NCBI GenBank assembly: GCA_018712425.1
Contig: DVHA01000196.1
Span: forward strand, 1-6,570
From: Candidatus Faecivivens stercoravium
Lineage (GTDB): Bacteria; Bacillota; Clostridia; Oscillospirales; Ruminococcaceae
Reading direction: 5' to 3'
DNA: 6,570 nt
A program made the position numbers and the translations under genes. Below the pieces are notes generated by a model. The model saw only the letters and a program-made list of their open reading frames with translations, ran no database searches and was not told the DNA's origin. Numbering within the stretch: the first letter of the stretch is position 1; every line of letters begins with the position of its first letter. Of this stretch, positions 1 through 5,593 are shown in pieces.

Positions 1-8
1 GAAACCCC

Positions 9-37
9 TTGACAAACTGTGCTGTACAGTGTATACT
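9..37 (+). promoter_or_regulatory. Sigma-A promoter of the GntR-ABC operon
   Basis: A perfect -35 box TTGACA (9-14) and a -10 box TATACT (32-37) are separated by exactly 17 bp, which is the optimum for the housekeeping sigma factor. Transcription should begin near 43-45, giving a leader of about 45 nt. Such a strong promoter in front of a repressor gene suggests the operon is held off rather than intrinsically weak, and the inverted repeat at 25-51 covers the -10 box. The boxes are seen directly; use in the cell is inferred. Confidence 0.88.
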
Positions 38-51
38 GAACATACACAGTA
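25..51. promoter_or_regulatory. Inverted-repeat operator, probably for the GntR repressor
   Basis: Two 10-base arms, TACAGTGTAT (25-34) and ATACACAGTA (42-51), match as an inverted repeat at 9 of 10 positions around a 7-base centre. The innermost six bases, GTGTAT/ATACAC, are perfect. The repeat spans the -10 box and the expected start of transcription, where a bound dimer would block RNA polymerase. GntR-family repressors usually bind such dyads in their own promoters, and a YtrA-type member is the first gene of this operon. A shorter palindrome, CTGTACAG (22-29), overlaps the left arm. The repressor-site pairing is inferred. Confidence 0.72.
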
Positions 52-75
52 ATGCACAAACAATCACAAGACAAA

Positions 76-81
76 AGGAGG
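76..81 (+). promoter_or_regulatory. Ribosome binding site fixing a TTG start for the GntR gene
   Basis: AGGAGG (76-81) is a full Shine-Dalgarno match. It lies only 1 nt before the ATG at 83, too close to work, but 7 nt before the in-frame TTG at 89, the normal distance. The TTG is therefore the likely start. Confidence 0.78.
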
Positions 82-88
82 GATGCGT

Positions 89-466
89 TTGACCATCATC
101 ATCCAGAACAGCTCCCCGCTCCCCATCTACGAACAGATCACCCGCCAGGTCCGGGCGGCGATCCTCTCGGGGGAGTTAAAAGAAGGGGAGATGCTGCCGA
201 GCGTGCGGGCGCTGGCCCGGGATCTGCGGATCAGCGTCATCACCACCCGCCGCGCCTATGACGAACTGGAGCGGGAAGGGTATATCCAGACGGTCGCCGG
301 GAAAGGGAGCTTCGTCGGGGCGAGGAGCGCCGACCTGGTCCGGGAGGAAAACCTGCGGCAGATCGAAAACCACCTTTCCGAGGCGCTCAAACTCGGGAAG
401 GCGACCGGGCTGGGGGTGGGGGAACTCTCGGAGATGCTCTCGCTTCTCGACGATTCTGACAATTAG
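89..466 (+). CDS. GntR-family transcriptional repressor, YtrA subfamily
   Basis: This is a small DNA-binding repressor, about 125 residues from the TTG start at 89 (127 from the ATG at 83). Residues 1-76 form the GntR winged helix: the entry NSSPLPIYEQI (8-18), then LPSVRALARDL (37-47), the recognition helix with TTRRAYDELEREG (52-64), and the wing ending in GKGSF (71-75). The remaining ~50 residues are a short helical tail with no ligand-binding domain, which defines the YtrA subfamily as opposed to FadR or HutC types. It is the first gene of an operon with an ABC ATPase and a permease, and its stop codon overlaps the ATPase ribosome site. It probably represses its own operon through the 25-51 dyad. 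YtrA-like repressors often respond to cell-wall-active antibiotics, but the inducer here is unknown. Confidence 0.93.
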   Translation: MTIIIQNSSPLPIYEQITRQVRAAILSGELKEGEMLPSVRALARDLRISVITTRRAYDELEREGYIQTVAGKGSFVGARSADLVREENLRQIENHLSEALKLGKATGLGVGELSEMLSLLDDSDN

Positions 467-470
467 GAGG
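465..470 (+). promoter_or_regulatory. Ribosome binding site overlapping the GntR stop codon
   Basis: AGGAGG (465-470) shares bases with the GntR stop TAG (464-466) and sits 8 nt before the ATG at 479. The GTG at 470 begins on the last base of this site and so cannot be the start, although it gives a longer reading frame. The overlap implies translational coupling of repressor and ATPase. Confidence 0.85.
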
Positions 471-478
471 TGCCCGCC

Positions 479-1330
479 ATGGCGGATGCAATCAAGATCG
501 AAGGTTTGACAAAATCGTTTAAAAACTTCACGCTGGGGCCGATCGACCTCGCCCTCCCCACCGGCTGTGTGATGGGGCTGATCGGGGAGAACGGCGCCGG
601 GAAATCCACCCTCATCAGCCTGCTGCTGGGGATGAAGCGGCCGGACGCCGGCCGGGCGCTGGTGCTGGGGGAGGAGGCCGGGAGCGACAACGCCCCCTTC
701 CGCAGCAAAATCGGGGTGGTGCTGGACATCCCGGGGTTCCCGAGCGCGATGCGGGCATCGGAAATCGGCAAACTCCTGGCCCCCGGCTTCCCCGACTGGG
801 ACGGGGAACTGTTCCGCTCCCTCTGCGCCGGCTTTCAGCTGCCGGAAAAGACGAATTTCGGGGAGTATTCCCGGGGGATGAAGATGAAGCTGTCGATTGC
901 GACGGCGCTGGCCCACCACCCGGAACTCTTAATCCTCGACGAGCCGACTGGCGGCCTCGACCCGGTGGCCAGGGACGAGATCCTCGATATCTTCTATAAC
1001 TTTATCCAGTCCCCCGACCGGTCGATCCTCATCTCCTCCCACATCCTCTCCGACCTCGAGAAGATCTGCGACTATATCGCCTTCCTGCACGAGGGGCGGC
1101 TGCTGCTCCAGGGGGAGAAGGATGTTTTAAAGGAGACCTACGGCCTGATGCGGGGGAGCCGGGCGGAGATCGCCGCCCTGCCGGAAGAGGCGGTCAAAGG
1201 GGTCCGGCGGACCGGGACGGGGGACGAGGCGCTGGTGCTGCGGGACTATTGCCCGGCGGCGGAACCGGCTGACCTCGAGGAACTGATGGTGTTTATGCTG
1301 CGGTATGCGAAAGGGGAAAACGCAAGATGA
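479..1330 (+). CDS. ABC transporter ATP-binding protein
   Basis: This 283-residue cytoplasmic ATPase powers the permease encoded next. The motifs are in order: Walker A GENGAGKST (36-44), the signature YSRGMKMKLSIA (130-141, in place of LSGGQ), Walker B with catalytic Glu LLILDEP (150-156; E155), D-loop GGLDP (158-162), and the switch His in SSHIL (H188). The usual Q-loop glutamine is not evident: the expected place reads IGVVLDIPGF (78-87). The signature variant is usual in the BcrA/YtrB/EcsA-like group of ABC-2 ATPases. The last ~65 residues form the short accessory tail common in that group. The ATG at 479 is chosen from its ribosome site. The 3' end overlaps the permease by 4 bases (ATGA). 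Substrate is unknown; export of a lipid, peptide or antibiotic is the family norm. Confidence 0.95.
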   Translation: MADAIKIEGLTKSFKNFTLGPIDLALPTGCVMGLIGENGAGKSTLISLLLGMKRPDAGRALVLGEEAGSDNAPFRSKIGVVLDIPGFPSAMRASEIGKLLAPGFPDWDGELFRSLCAGFQLPEKTNFGEYSRGMKMKLSIATALAHHPELLILDEPTGGLDPVARDEILDIFYNFIQSPDRSILISSHILSDLEKICDYIAFLHEGRLLLQGEKDVLKETYGLMRGSRAEIAALPEEAVKGVRRTGTGDEALVLRDYCPAAEPADLEELMVFMLRYAKGENAR

Positions 1331-1968
1331 AAAAGGTTTGGGCGCTGACCCGGGCGGATTGGCTGAATCTCTGGCGGACCAGTAAGATTTTCTTCGGGAT
1401 GATTCTCTTGTACGAGGTAGTTTACATCCTCGCCGGGGAGGAATGGATGTTTTTAAGCATCCTTTCGGTGGCGCTGGGCGGGATGCTCTCCTATTCGGCC
1501 ATCGGGTACGACGAGCGGAGCGGGTGGAACCGGTTTGTCCTGACGACCGCATACAGCCGGAAAGACTATGTGCTGGGGAAATACCTGGTGGCGGTCACCG
1601 GGACGCTGGGCGGGGCGCTCCTGATGGCGGCAACGGGGGGCGTTGCCGCCATGACCGGCCGGGTGCCGCTGGATGAAGGGATGGCGCCGCTCTCGGGGAT
1701 GATGGCCTGCGGGGTGCTGATTGCGCTCTCGATTGTACTGCCGCTGGCCTTCCGGTTCGGGATGGAGAAGGCGCGGCTGATGAATATCCTCGTGATTGCC
1801 ATCCTCTGCGGCGGGGCCGGGGTGATGGCCGGGCTTGGGGGCGATTTGATAGGCAATATCCCGCAGGTGATGACGGTGCTGAACCTGGCGCTGCCGGCGG
1901 TGACGGCGGCGGTGCTGGCGGGTTCCTGTTTCCTGTCGGTGCGGATTTACCGGAGGCGGCAGTTTTAA
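1327..1968 (+). CDS. ABC-2 type transporter permease
   Basis: This is a 213-residue integral membrane protein, the channel partner of the upstream ATPase. About six hydrophobic segments can be seen, near residues 21-37, 41-60, 82-109, 121-143, 151-171 and 180-205. The stretch YDERSGWNRF followed by SRKDYVLGKYL (61-70, 77-87) is typical of the small ABC-2 permease group, in which a conserved acidic/aromatic loop follows the second segment. The N-terminus (MKKVWALTRADWLNL) is a short amphipathic cytoplasmic lead-in. The start ATG overlaps the ATPase stop codon, and a weaker ribosome site AAGGGG (1311-1316) lies 10 nt before it, so translation is probably coupled. It is the last gene of the operon, with a terminator 12 nt later. 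The transported substrate cannot be read from the sequence. Confidence 0.9.
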   Translation: MKKVWALTRADWLNLWRTSKIFFGMILLYEVVYILAGEEWMFLSILSVALGGMLSYSAIGYDERSGWNRFVLTTAYSRKDYVLGKYLVAVTGTLGGALLMAATGGVAAMTGRVPLDEGMAPLSGMMACGVLIALSIVLPLAFRFGMEKARLMNILVIAILCGGAGVMAGLGGDLIGNIPQVMTVLNLALPAVTAAVLAGSCFLSVRIYRRRQF

Positions 1969-1979
1969 AGCTTCCGCCG

Positions 1980-2014
1980 GGGCGTCCCGGTCCTGTGGGC
2001 CGGAACGCCCTTTT
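1980..2014 (+). terminator. Rho-independent terminator of the ABC operon
   Basis: Arms 1980-1990 (GGGCGTCCCGG) and 2000-2010 (CCGGAACGCCC) pair over 11 bp with one C-A mismatch around a 9-nt loop, followed by TTTT (2011-2014). It lies 12 nt after the permease stop. The T run is short and there is a mismatch, so some read-through into the MerR gene is plausible. I find no clear promoter between 2014 and 2052. Confidence 0.82.
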
Positions 2015-2051
2015 GCCATGCCCTGCGCAAAATACGAAAAGGAGGATTCCC

Positions 2052-2465
2052 ATGCTCTATACGATGATGCAGGTCTGCCGGGAAACCGGCATGGCCTATG
2101 AAGCCCTTAAATTCTACTGCAACGAAGGCCTTGTCCCCAACGTCAAGCGGGACAGCCGCAACCGCCGGGTTTTTGACGGCCACGATGTCAAATGGATCCA
2201 GGACCTCGTCTGCCTGAAAAAGTGCGGGATGAGCATCCAGGAGATGAAGGACTACCTGGCCCTCTGCCTCCAGGGGCCATCAACCATCCCCCAGCGGAAG
2301 GTGATGCTGGCGGCGAAGCAGGAGGCCCTCCGGGCGTCGATCCGGGAGCTGGAGGAGAGCGTCGCTTACATCGACTGGAAGCAGGGCTTCTATGACGAGG
2401 TCCTTTCCGGCAAGCGGCCCTACGTCTCCAACCTCATCCCCGGCGGCAGTCTGAAAACGGATTAA
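2052..2465 (+). CDS. MerR-family transcriptional regulator, AdhR/NmlR-like
   Basis: This 137-residue DNA-binding protein has the MerR layout. An N-terminal winged helix includes VCRETGMAYEALKFYCNEGL (8-27) and the RNRRVFDGHDVKWI segment (36-49). A helix follows with CLKKCGMSIQEMKDY (54-68), and then a long dimerisation coiled coil (about 83-117). The text CLQGPSTIPQR (72-82) and the Cys in LVCLKKCGM (C54) match the subgroup of MerR proteins that sense aldehydes or other electrophiles through one conserved cysteine (AdhR in Bacillus, NmlR in streptococci). No metal-binding cysteine pair is seen at the C-terminus. The start at 2052 follows AAAAGGAGG (2037-2045) by 6 nt; an upstream in-frame ATG lacks a ribosome site. 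Its probable target is the 19-bp-spacer promoter of the alcohol dehydrogenase at 4230-4260. The ligand is inferred, not shown. Confidence 0.9.
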   Translation: MLYTMMQVCRETGMAYEALKFYCNEGLVPNVKRDSRNRRVFDGHDVKWIQDLVCLKKCGMSIQEMKDYLALCLQGPSTIPQRKVMLAAKQEALRASIRELEESVAYIDWKQGFYDEVLSGKRPYVSNLIPGGSLKTD

Positions 2466-2511
2466 TGCCATTTTATCCCGTATTGAACCCCGGTAATTTT
2501 TCGCTCCCAGT

Positions 2512-2542
2512 TTATGGATCGTTTATAAATAGGGTTTATAAT
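2512..2542 (+). promoter_or_regulatory. Probable promoter and AT-rich dyad upstream of the flippase
   Basis: A perfect -10 box TATAAT (2537-2542) stands in the 127-base gap between the MerR gene and the flippase. No good -35 box occurs at 16-18 bp; the nearest T-rich candidate, TTATGG (2512-2517), would leave 19 bp. The hexamer GTTTAT occurs three times (2510, 2521, 2534). A perfect inverted repeat, TTATAAA (2523-2529) and TTTATAA (2535-2541), covers the -10 box. A weak -35 with a dyad could mean activator or repressor control, but AT-rich sequence makes such repeats by chance, so the regulatory claim is tentative. Confidence 0.55.
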
Positions 2543-2578
2543 AACAGTCTGAAGTCCGTAACAACCGTATACCTCACC

Positions 2579-2584
2579 AGGAGG
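2579..2584 (+). promoter_or_regulatory. Ribosome binding site fixing a TTG start for the flippase
   Basis: AGGAGG (2579-2584) ends on the G of an in-frame GTG at 2584, so that GTG cannot initiate. The in-frame TTG at 2593 lies 8 nt after the site and is the likely start. Confidence 0.78.
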
Positions 2585-2592
2585 TGGAGCCC

Positions 2593-3996
2593 TTGAGCGC
2601 TTACCGGCGGCTGCTGTCCAATACCTTCCTCTTTTCGGTCAGCACCTTCGGGTCGAAAATCCTGACCTTCCTGCTGACCCCCTTTTACACCAGCATCCTC
2701 TCGGACGCCGAGTACGGCGTCACCGACCTGATTATCCAGACCGGGAACTTCCTGATCCCCCTGGCCTCGATCGGCGTCGTAAACGCCGCCCTCCGCTTCG
2801 GCCTCGACGGCCGGACGGACAAAACCGGCGTCTTTACCACCGGGATGGCCGCCGTCCTGGCGGGCGAAGGGGTGCTTGTCCTCCTCTACCCGCTCCTCAC
2901 CTCCATCGGGCTGATGGAGGGATATACCGTCCTCCTGCTCCTCTACGTCCTGATGGCGAACCTCCATTCCCTCTGCGGCGCGATGGCCCAGGCCCTGGGG
3001 AAAATCCGCCTTTACGCCGCCGGGGGGATCCTCTGCACCGCCCTGGTGGTGCTCCTGAACATCCTCCTGCTGGCGGTCTTCCGGATGGGCATCACCGGCT
3101 ACATCCTCTCGAACATCATCGCCGACGGGGTCACGGCGCTTACACTCTTCGCCGCCCTCCGGCTGTGGCGGTATTTAAACCCCCGGGCGCTGCGGCGCTC
3201 GCTGGCAGGCAGTATGTTCCGCTACTGCCTGCCGCTCATCCCCGCCACCGTCTGCTCCTGGGTCATCAACATCTCCGACCGGTATTTCATCTCCTACCTC
3301 ATCGGCAGCGATGTCTCAGGGCAGTACGCGGTCGCCGGCAAGGTCTCGATGGCCCTCCTGACCGTCTCCGGCATCTTCACCGACGCCTGGCAGCTGTCGA
3401 TCGTCTCCGACCGCCCCCGGGAGGAGAAGGGCAGGTTTTTCTCCAACGTCTTTTCGGTCTTTGAGGCGGGGGTTTTGTCGGCGGCGGCGGTGCTGATTGC
3501 CGCCGCCCCCCTCATCATCCGCCTGCTCGCGGCCCCGGGCTATTTCACCGCCTGGCATTATGTCCCGCTTTTGGTGCTGGGGGCGGCTGTCGCCAGCCTC
3601 GGTTCCTTTTTCTCGTCGGTCTACACTTCCGAGATGCGGACTTCGGCCACCTTTATGACGACCCTCCTCGGCGCGGCGGCGAACCTTGTGGGGAACGCCC
3701 TCTTGATCCCCCGCTGGGGGGCGATGGGGGCGGCGGCGGCGACGCTAGTGAGCTACCTTCTCATCCTCATCTTCCGGGCGGCCCATTCCCACCGGCTGCT
3801 CCCCTTCCGCTGGGGCGTCTGGCGGTTTATAGCCGCGATGGCGGTGCTGCTGGCCGAGTGCCTGCTGATGGAGATGGGGCGGTTTGCGGCGGCGGCCGTC
3901 TGCTGCGCCGCTGTCCTCCTGTTGTACTGCCGCCCGATGGCCAGGGGGCTGAAAAGCGGCGTTTTGGAAGTGGTGCGGACAAAGCGGCGGGGATAA
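2593..3996 (+). CDS. Polysaccharide/lipid-linked oligosaccharide flippase (PST family, MOP superfamily)
   Basis: This is a 467-residue membrane protein of the Wzx/RfbX/MurJ-like superfamily, which moves lipid-linked sugars across the cytoplasmic membrane. The N-terminus has the family opening, with NTFLFSVSTFGSKIL (10-24), LTPFYTSILSDAEYG (28-42) and DLIIQTGN (45-52). The central signature runs from YCLPLIP (211-217) through INISDRYFISYLIG (225-238) to GQYAVAGK (243-250). The C-terminal half has IPRWGAMGAAAATLVSYLL (372-390), typical of the second domain. I count roughly 13-14 hydrophobic segments, and the tail is short and basic (VRTKRRG). Length fits the family (450-500). No glycosyltransferase or other polysaccharide genes lie beside it, so it appears as a lone flippase, and its substrate (capsule, teichoic acid or exopolysaccharide unit) is unknown. 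It has its own promoter region and terminator. Confidence 0.93.
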   Translation: MSAYRRLLSNTFLFSVSTFGSKILTFLLTPFYTSILSDAEYGVTDLIIQTGNFLIPLASIGVVNAALRFGLDGRTDKTGVFTTGMAAVLAGEGVLVLLYPLLTSIGLMEGYTVLLLLYVLMANLHSLCGAMAQALGKIRLYAAGGILCTALVVLLNILLLAVFRMGITGYILSNIIADGVTALTLFAALRLWRYLNPRALRRSLAGSMFRYCLPLIPATVCSWVINISDRYFISYLIGSDVSGQYAVAGKVSMALLTVSGIFTDAWQLSIVSDRPREEKGRFFSNVFSVFEAGVLSAAAVLIAAAPLIIRLLAAPGYFTAWHYVPLLVLGAAVASLGSFFSSVYTSEMRTSATFMTTLLGAAANLVGNALLIPRWGAMGAAAATLVSYLLILIFRAAHSHRLLPFRWGVWRFIAAMAVLLAECLLMEMGRFAAAAVCCAAVLLLYCRPMARGLKSGVLEVVRTKRRG

Positions 3997-4085
3997 ACTG
4001 CGCGCCAAAACCCGCAGCGGGGCTGAAGCGTTTCGCCTGCCGGGCTGGTCCCGCGGGAACGGCGCCTGGCCGGCAGCCTTTGGCT

Positions 4086-4142
4086 CCCGGCGGGGAAGCC
4101 GGGCAGAAATCATTCTTTTGAGGGATACCGGGCGCTGCCCGG
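4086..4142 (+). other. Possible alternative RNA pairings around the flippase terminator
   Basis: The gap 3997-4335 (339 bases) holds no gene. In the first part, CCGGGCAG (4099-4106) is exactly complementary to CTGCCCGG (4135-4142), which includes most of the right arm of the terminator stem. The same left segment can instead pair with the preceding CCCGGC (4086-4091 with 4098-4103). On paper this is the three-way arrangement of a transcription attenuator. In such GC-rich sequence it may well be chance, and no ligand-binding fold is recognised. Another hairpin, CTGCCGG/CCGGCAG (4037-4043 with 4070-4076), lies just upstream. Confidence 0.28.
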
Positions 4143-4150
4143 TATTTTTT
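4125..4150 (+). terminator. Rho-independent terminator after the flippase
   Basis: A perfect 9-bp stem, ATACCGGGC (4125-4133) with GCCCGGTAT (4137-4145), has a 3-nt loop and runs into a tract of six T (4145-4150). It is 128 nt after the flippase stop codon, so that transcript has a long 3' end, and it insulates the dehydrogenase promoter 80 bp downstream. Confidence 0.92.
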
Positions 4151-4229
4151 CGTATCTTTGTACCGCTATAGGCATCCGCCGCACAGGGAAAAATTCACGA
4201 AAAGTTCAAATAAGTGGGGAAAAAGTCTC

Positions 4230-4260
4230 TTGACCGGTAGTTGCTACCGGATACTATAAT
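4230..4260 (+). promoter_or_regulatory. MerR-type promoter and operator of the alcohol dehydrogenase
   Basis: The -35 box TTGACC (4230-4235) and a perfect -10 box TATAAT (4255-4260) are 19 bp apart, 2 bp longer than the optimum. The spacer side of the -35 carries a perfect dyad, CCGGTAG-TTG-CTACCGG (4234-4250). MerR regulators activate exactly such over-long promoters by twisting the spacer DNA so that the boxes line up, so this promoter should be weak until the regulator is switched on. The MerR gene at 2052-2465 is the natural candidate. The boxes and the dyad are seen directly; the partner is inferred. Confidence 0.85.
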
Positions 4261-4277
4261 CAAATTAAAGCACAAAA

Positions 4278-4299
4278 GGGGCCGGGTGCAGCCGGCCCC
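4278..4299 (+). other. GC-only hairpin in the dehydrogenase 5' leader
   Basis: GGGGCCGG (4278-4285) and CCGGCCCC (4292-4299) form a perfect 8-bp stem of G-C pairs with a 6-nt loop, about 10 nt after the expected transcription start and 20 nt before the ribosome site. No T tract follows, so it is not a simple terminator. It could stabilise the 5' end of the message, or be a remnant of a dispersed palindrome. Confidence 0.6.
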
Positions 4300-4335
4300 G
4301 GAAAGCGCCTGAGACAGATAAAGGAGGAACCGATT

Positions 4336-5478
4336 ATGAACACATTTACTTATTCTTATCCCACCAAAGTCTACTTCGGCGAAGGCGCCGCGGCCGGTGC
4401 GCTGCGGCAGGAGCTGGCGGGGGTGAAGACCGTCCTTTTGGCCTACGGCGGCGGTTCGGTCAGGAAAAACGGGATTTACGACGAAATCACCGGGGTACTG
4501 GCGGAAATGGGCATCCAGACCGTCGGCTTTTCCGGCGTCATGCCCAACCCCACCTATGAAAAGGTCCAGGAGGGGGCGAAAATCGCCCGGGAAGCCGGGG
4601 CCGATTACATCCTCGCGGTCGGCGGCGGCAGCGTCATCGACTGCTGCAAGATCGTCGCCGCCCAGGCGGTGACCGATGAGGACATCTGGGAGATGGAGTT
4701 TACCCAGCGTAAATTCCCCACTGCCGCCCTGCCGCTGGGGGCGGTCGTCACTGCCTCCGGCACCGGGGCCGAGATGAACGGCGGCGCGGTCATCACCAAC
4801 GAGGCGCTGAAGCTGAAGACCGGCATGGGCGCGTTCGCTCCGCGGTTTGCCGTCCTCGACCCGAAGTACACCCTGTCGGTCCCGCGGATGCAGGTAATTT
4901 CGGGGGCGTTTGACACCCTCAGCCACGCGATGGAAACCTACCTCGGCCAGTCCGACCAGGACAACGTCTCGGACGACGTCGCCCTCTCGATCATGCGGAA
5001 CACCGTTGTGAACATCCGCCGGCTGCTTGCAAACATCGACGACCTGCAGGCCCGGGGGAACCTGATGTGGGATTCGGCGATGGCGGAAAACGGTATCCTC
5101 AAGGTGGGGCGGCTGACCGACTTCCAGACCCACCAGATCGAGCACCAGCTGGGGGCCTACACCGACTGCAACCACGGCCAGGGGCTGGCGGTCATCCAGC
5201 CGGTCTACTACCGCCACATCCTTGCCGACGCGGAGGAGAAGTTCACCTGGTTCGCCCGGGAGGTGTTCGGGAAGGAGACCGCCGCCGAAGGGGTCGAGGC
5301 GCTCACTGCGTTTGTGGAGGAGTGCGGGCTGCCCACCAGGCTGGGTCAGCTGAAGTCCCGGGTGGAAATTACCCCCGAGCTGCTGCGGCAGGTGGCCGAC
5401 AGCTGCAACATCATCAAGTCCAACCCCCGGACGCTGACCCACGACGAGATCTACGAGATCCTCTGCGCGTGCATGTAA
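4336..5478 (+). CDS. Iron-containing alcohol dehydrogenase (butanol-dehydrogenase type)
   Basis: This 380-residue cytoplasmic group III alcohol dehydrogenase interconverts alcohols and aldehydes with NAD(P)H. The N-terminal dinucleotide domain has YGGGSVRKNGIYDE (37-50) and the hallmark GGGSVIDCCK (96-105). The C-terminal helical domain carries four predicted metal ligands: D193 and H197 in DTLSHAMETY, H266 in FQTHQIEH, and H280 in CNHGQGLA, with the family spacing of 4 and 14 residues. Glycine at position 39, where the NAD-specific propanediol oxidoreductase FucO has aspartate, suggests NADP(H). Length and the C-terminal NPRTLTHDEIYEIL fit the BdhA/YugJ branch. The ATG follows AAAGGAGG (4320-4327) by 8 nt. 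It is a single-gene unit with a MerR-type promoter, which points to induction by aldehyde or electrophile stress. The likely role is detoxifying aldehydes or reducing butyraldehyde/acetaldehyde in fermentation; the exact substrate cannot be read. Confidence 0.95.
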   Translation: MNTFTYSYPTKVYFGEGAAAGALRQELAGVKTVLLAYGGGSVRKNGIYDEITGVLAEMGIQTVGFSGVMPNPTYEKVQEGAKIAREAGADYILAVGGGSVIDCCKIVAAQAVTDEDIWEMEFTQRKFPTAALPLGAVVTASGTGAEMNGGAVITNEALKLKTGMGAFAPRFAVLDPKYTLSVPRMQVISGAFDTLSHAMETYLGQSDQDNVSDDVALSIMRNTVVNIRRLLANIDDLQARGNLMWDSAMAENGILKVGRLTDFQTHQIEHQLGAYTDCNHGQGLAVIQPVYYRHILADAEEKFTWFAREVFGKETAAEGVEALTAFVEECGLPTRLGQLKSRVEITPELLRQVADSCNIIKSNPRTLTHDEIYEILCACM

Positions 5479-5543
5479 AAACGCTGAAATCGGCGCTGGC
5501 GCTAGAGTTACGAAGAAACGGGCGAAGATCAGAAGTTTAGGAT

Positions 5544-5593
5544 CAAACCCTTTTTAAAGGGTTTGCGGGAATGGAAGGGGCAGAGCCCCTTCC
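5544..5593. repeat. Two-hairpin palindromic intergenic element
   Basis: Two perfect inverted repeats stand 7 bases apart. The first is CAAACCCTTT (5544-5553) with AAAGGGTTTG (5556-5565). The second is GGAAGGGG (5573-5580) with CCCCTTCC (5586-5593) around the loop CAGAG. Neither is followed by a T tract, so they are poor terminators. Paired palindromes of this look recur between genes in many Ruminococcaceae genomes (from memory), and a similar cluster occurs here at 6251-6338, also with CAGAG between arms. Position after the dehydrogenase stop suggests a mobile REP-like or mRNA-end element. Confidence 0.65.

Noticed and set aside
176..919. Long minus-strand reading frame opposite the GntR and ATPase genes
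   Set aside because: It is antisense to two genes with clear motifs, its composition is rich in Pro, Arg and Gly as expected from GC-rich shadow frames, and it has no ribosome site.
4298..4313. Possible catabolite-repression (cre) site in the dehydrogenase leader, around GGAAAGCGCCTGAG
   Set aside because: Several key positions of the consensus differ, including both ends, and it lacks symmetry.
4195..5442. 415-codon minus-strand frame over the alcohol dehydrogenase
   Set aside because: It mirrors the codon pattern of the real gene and runs on into the promoter and terminator side. The plus-strand product has all metal-ligand and cofactor motifs.
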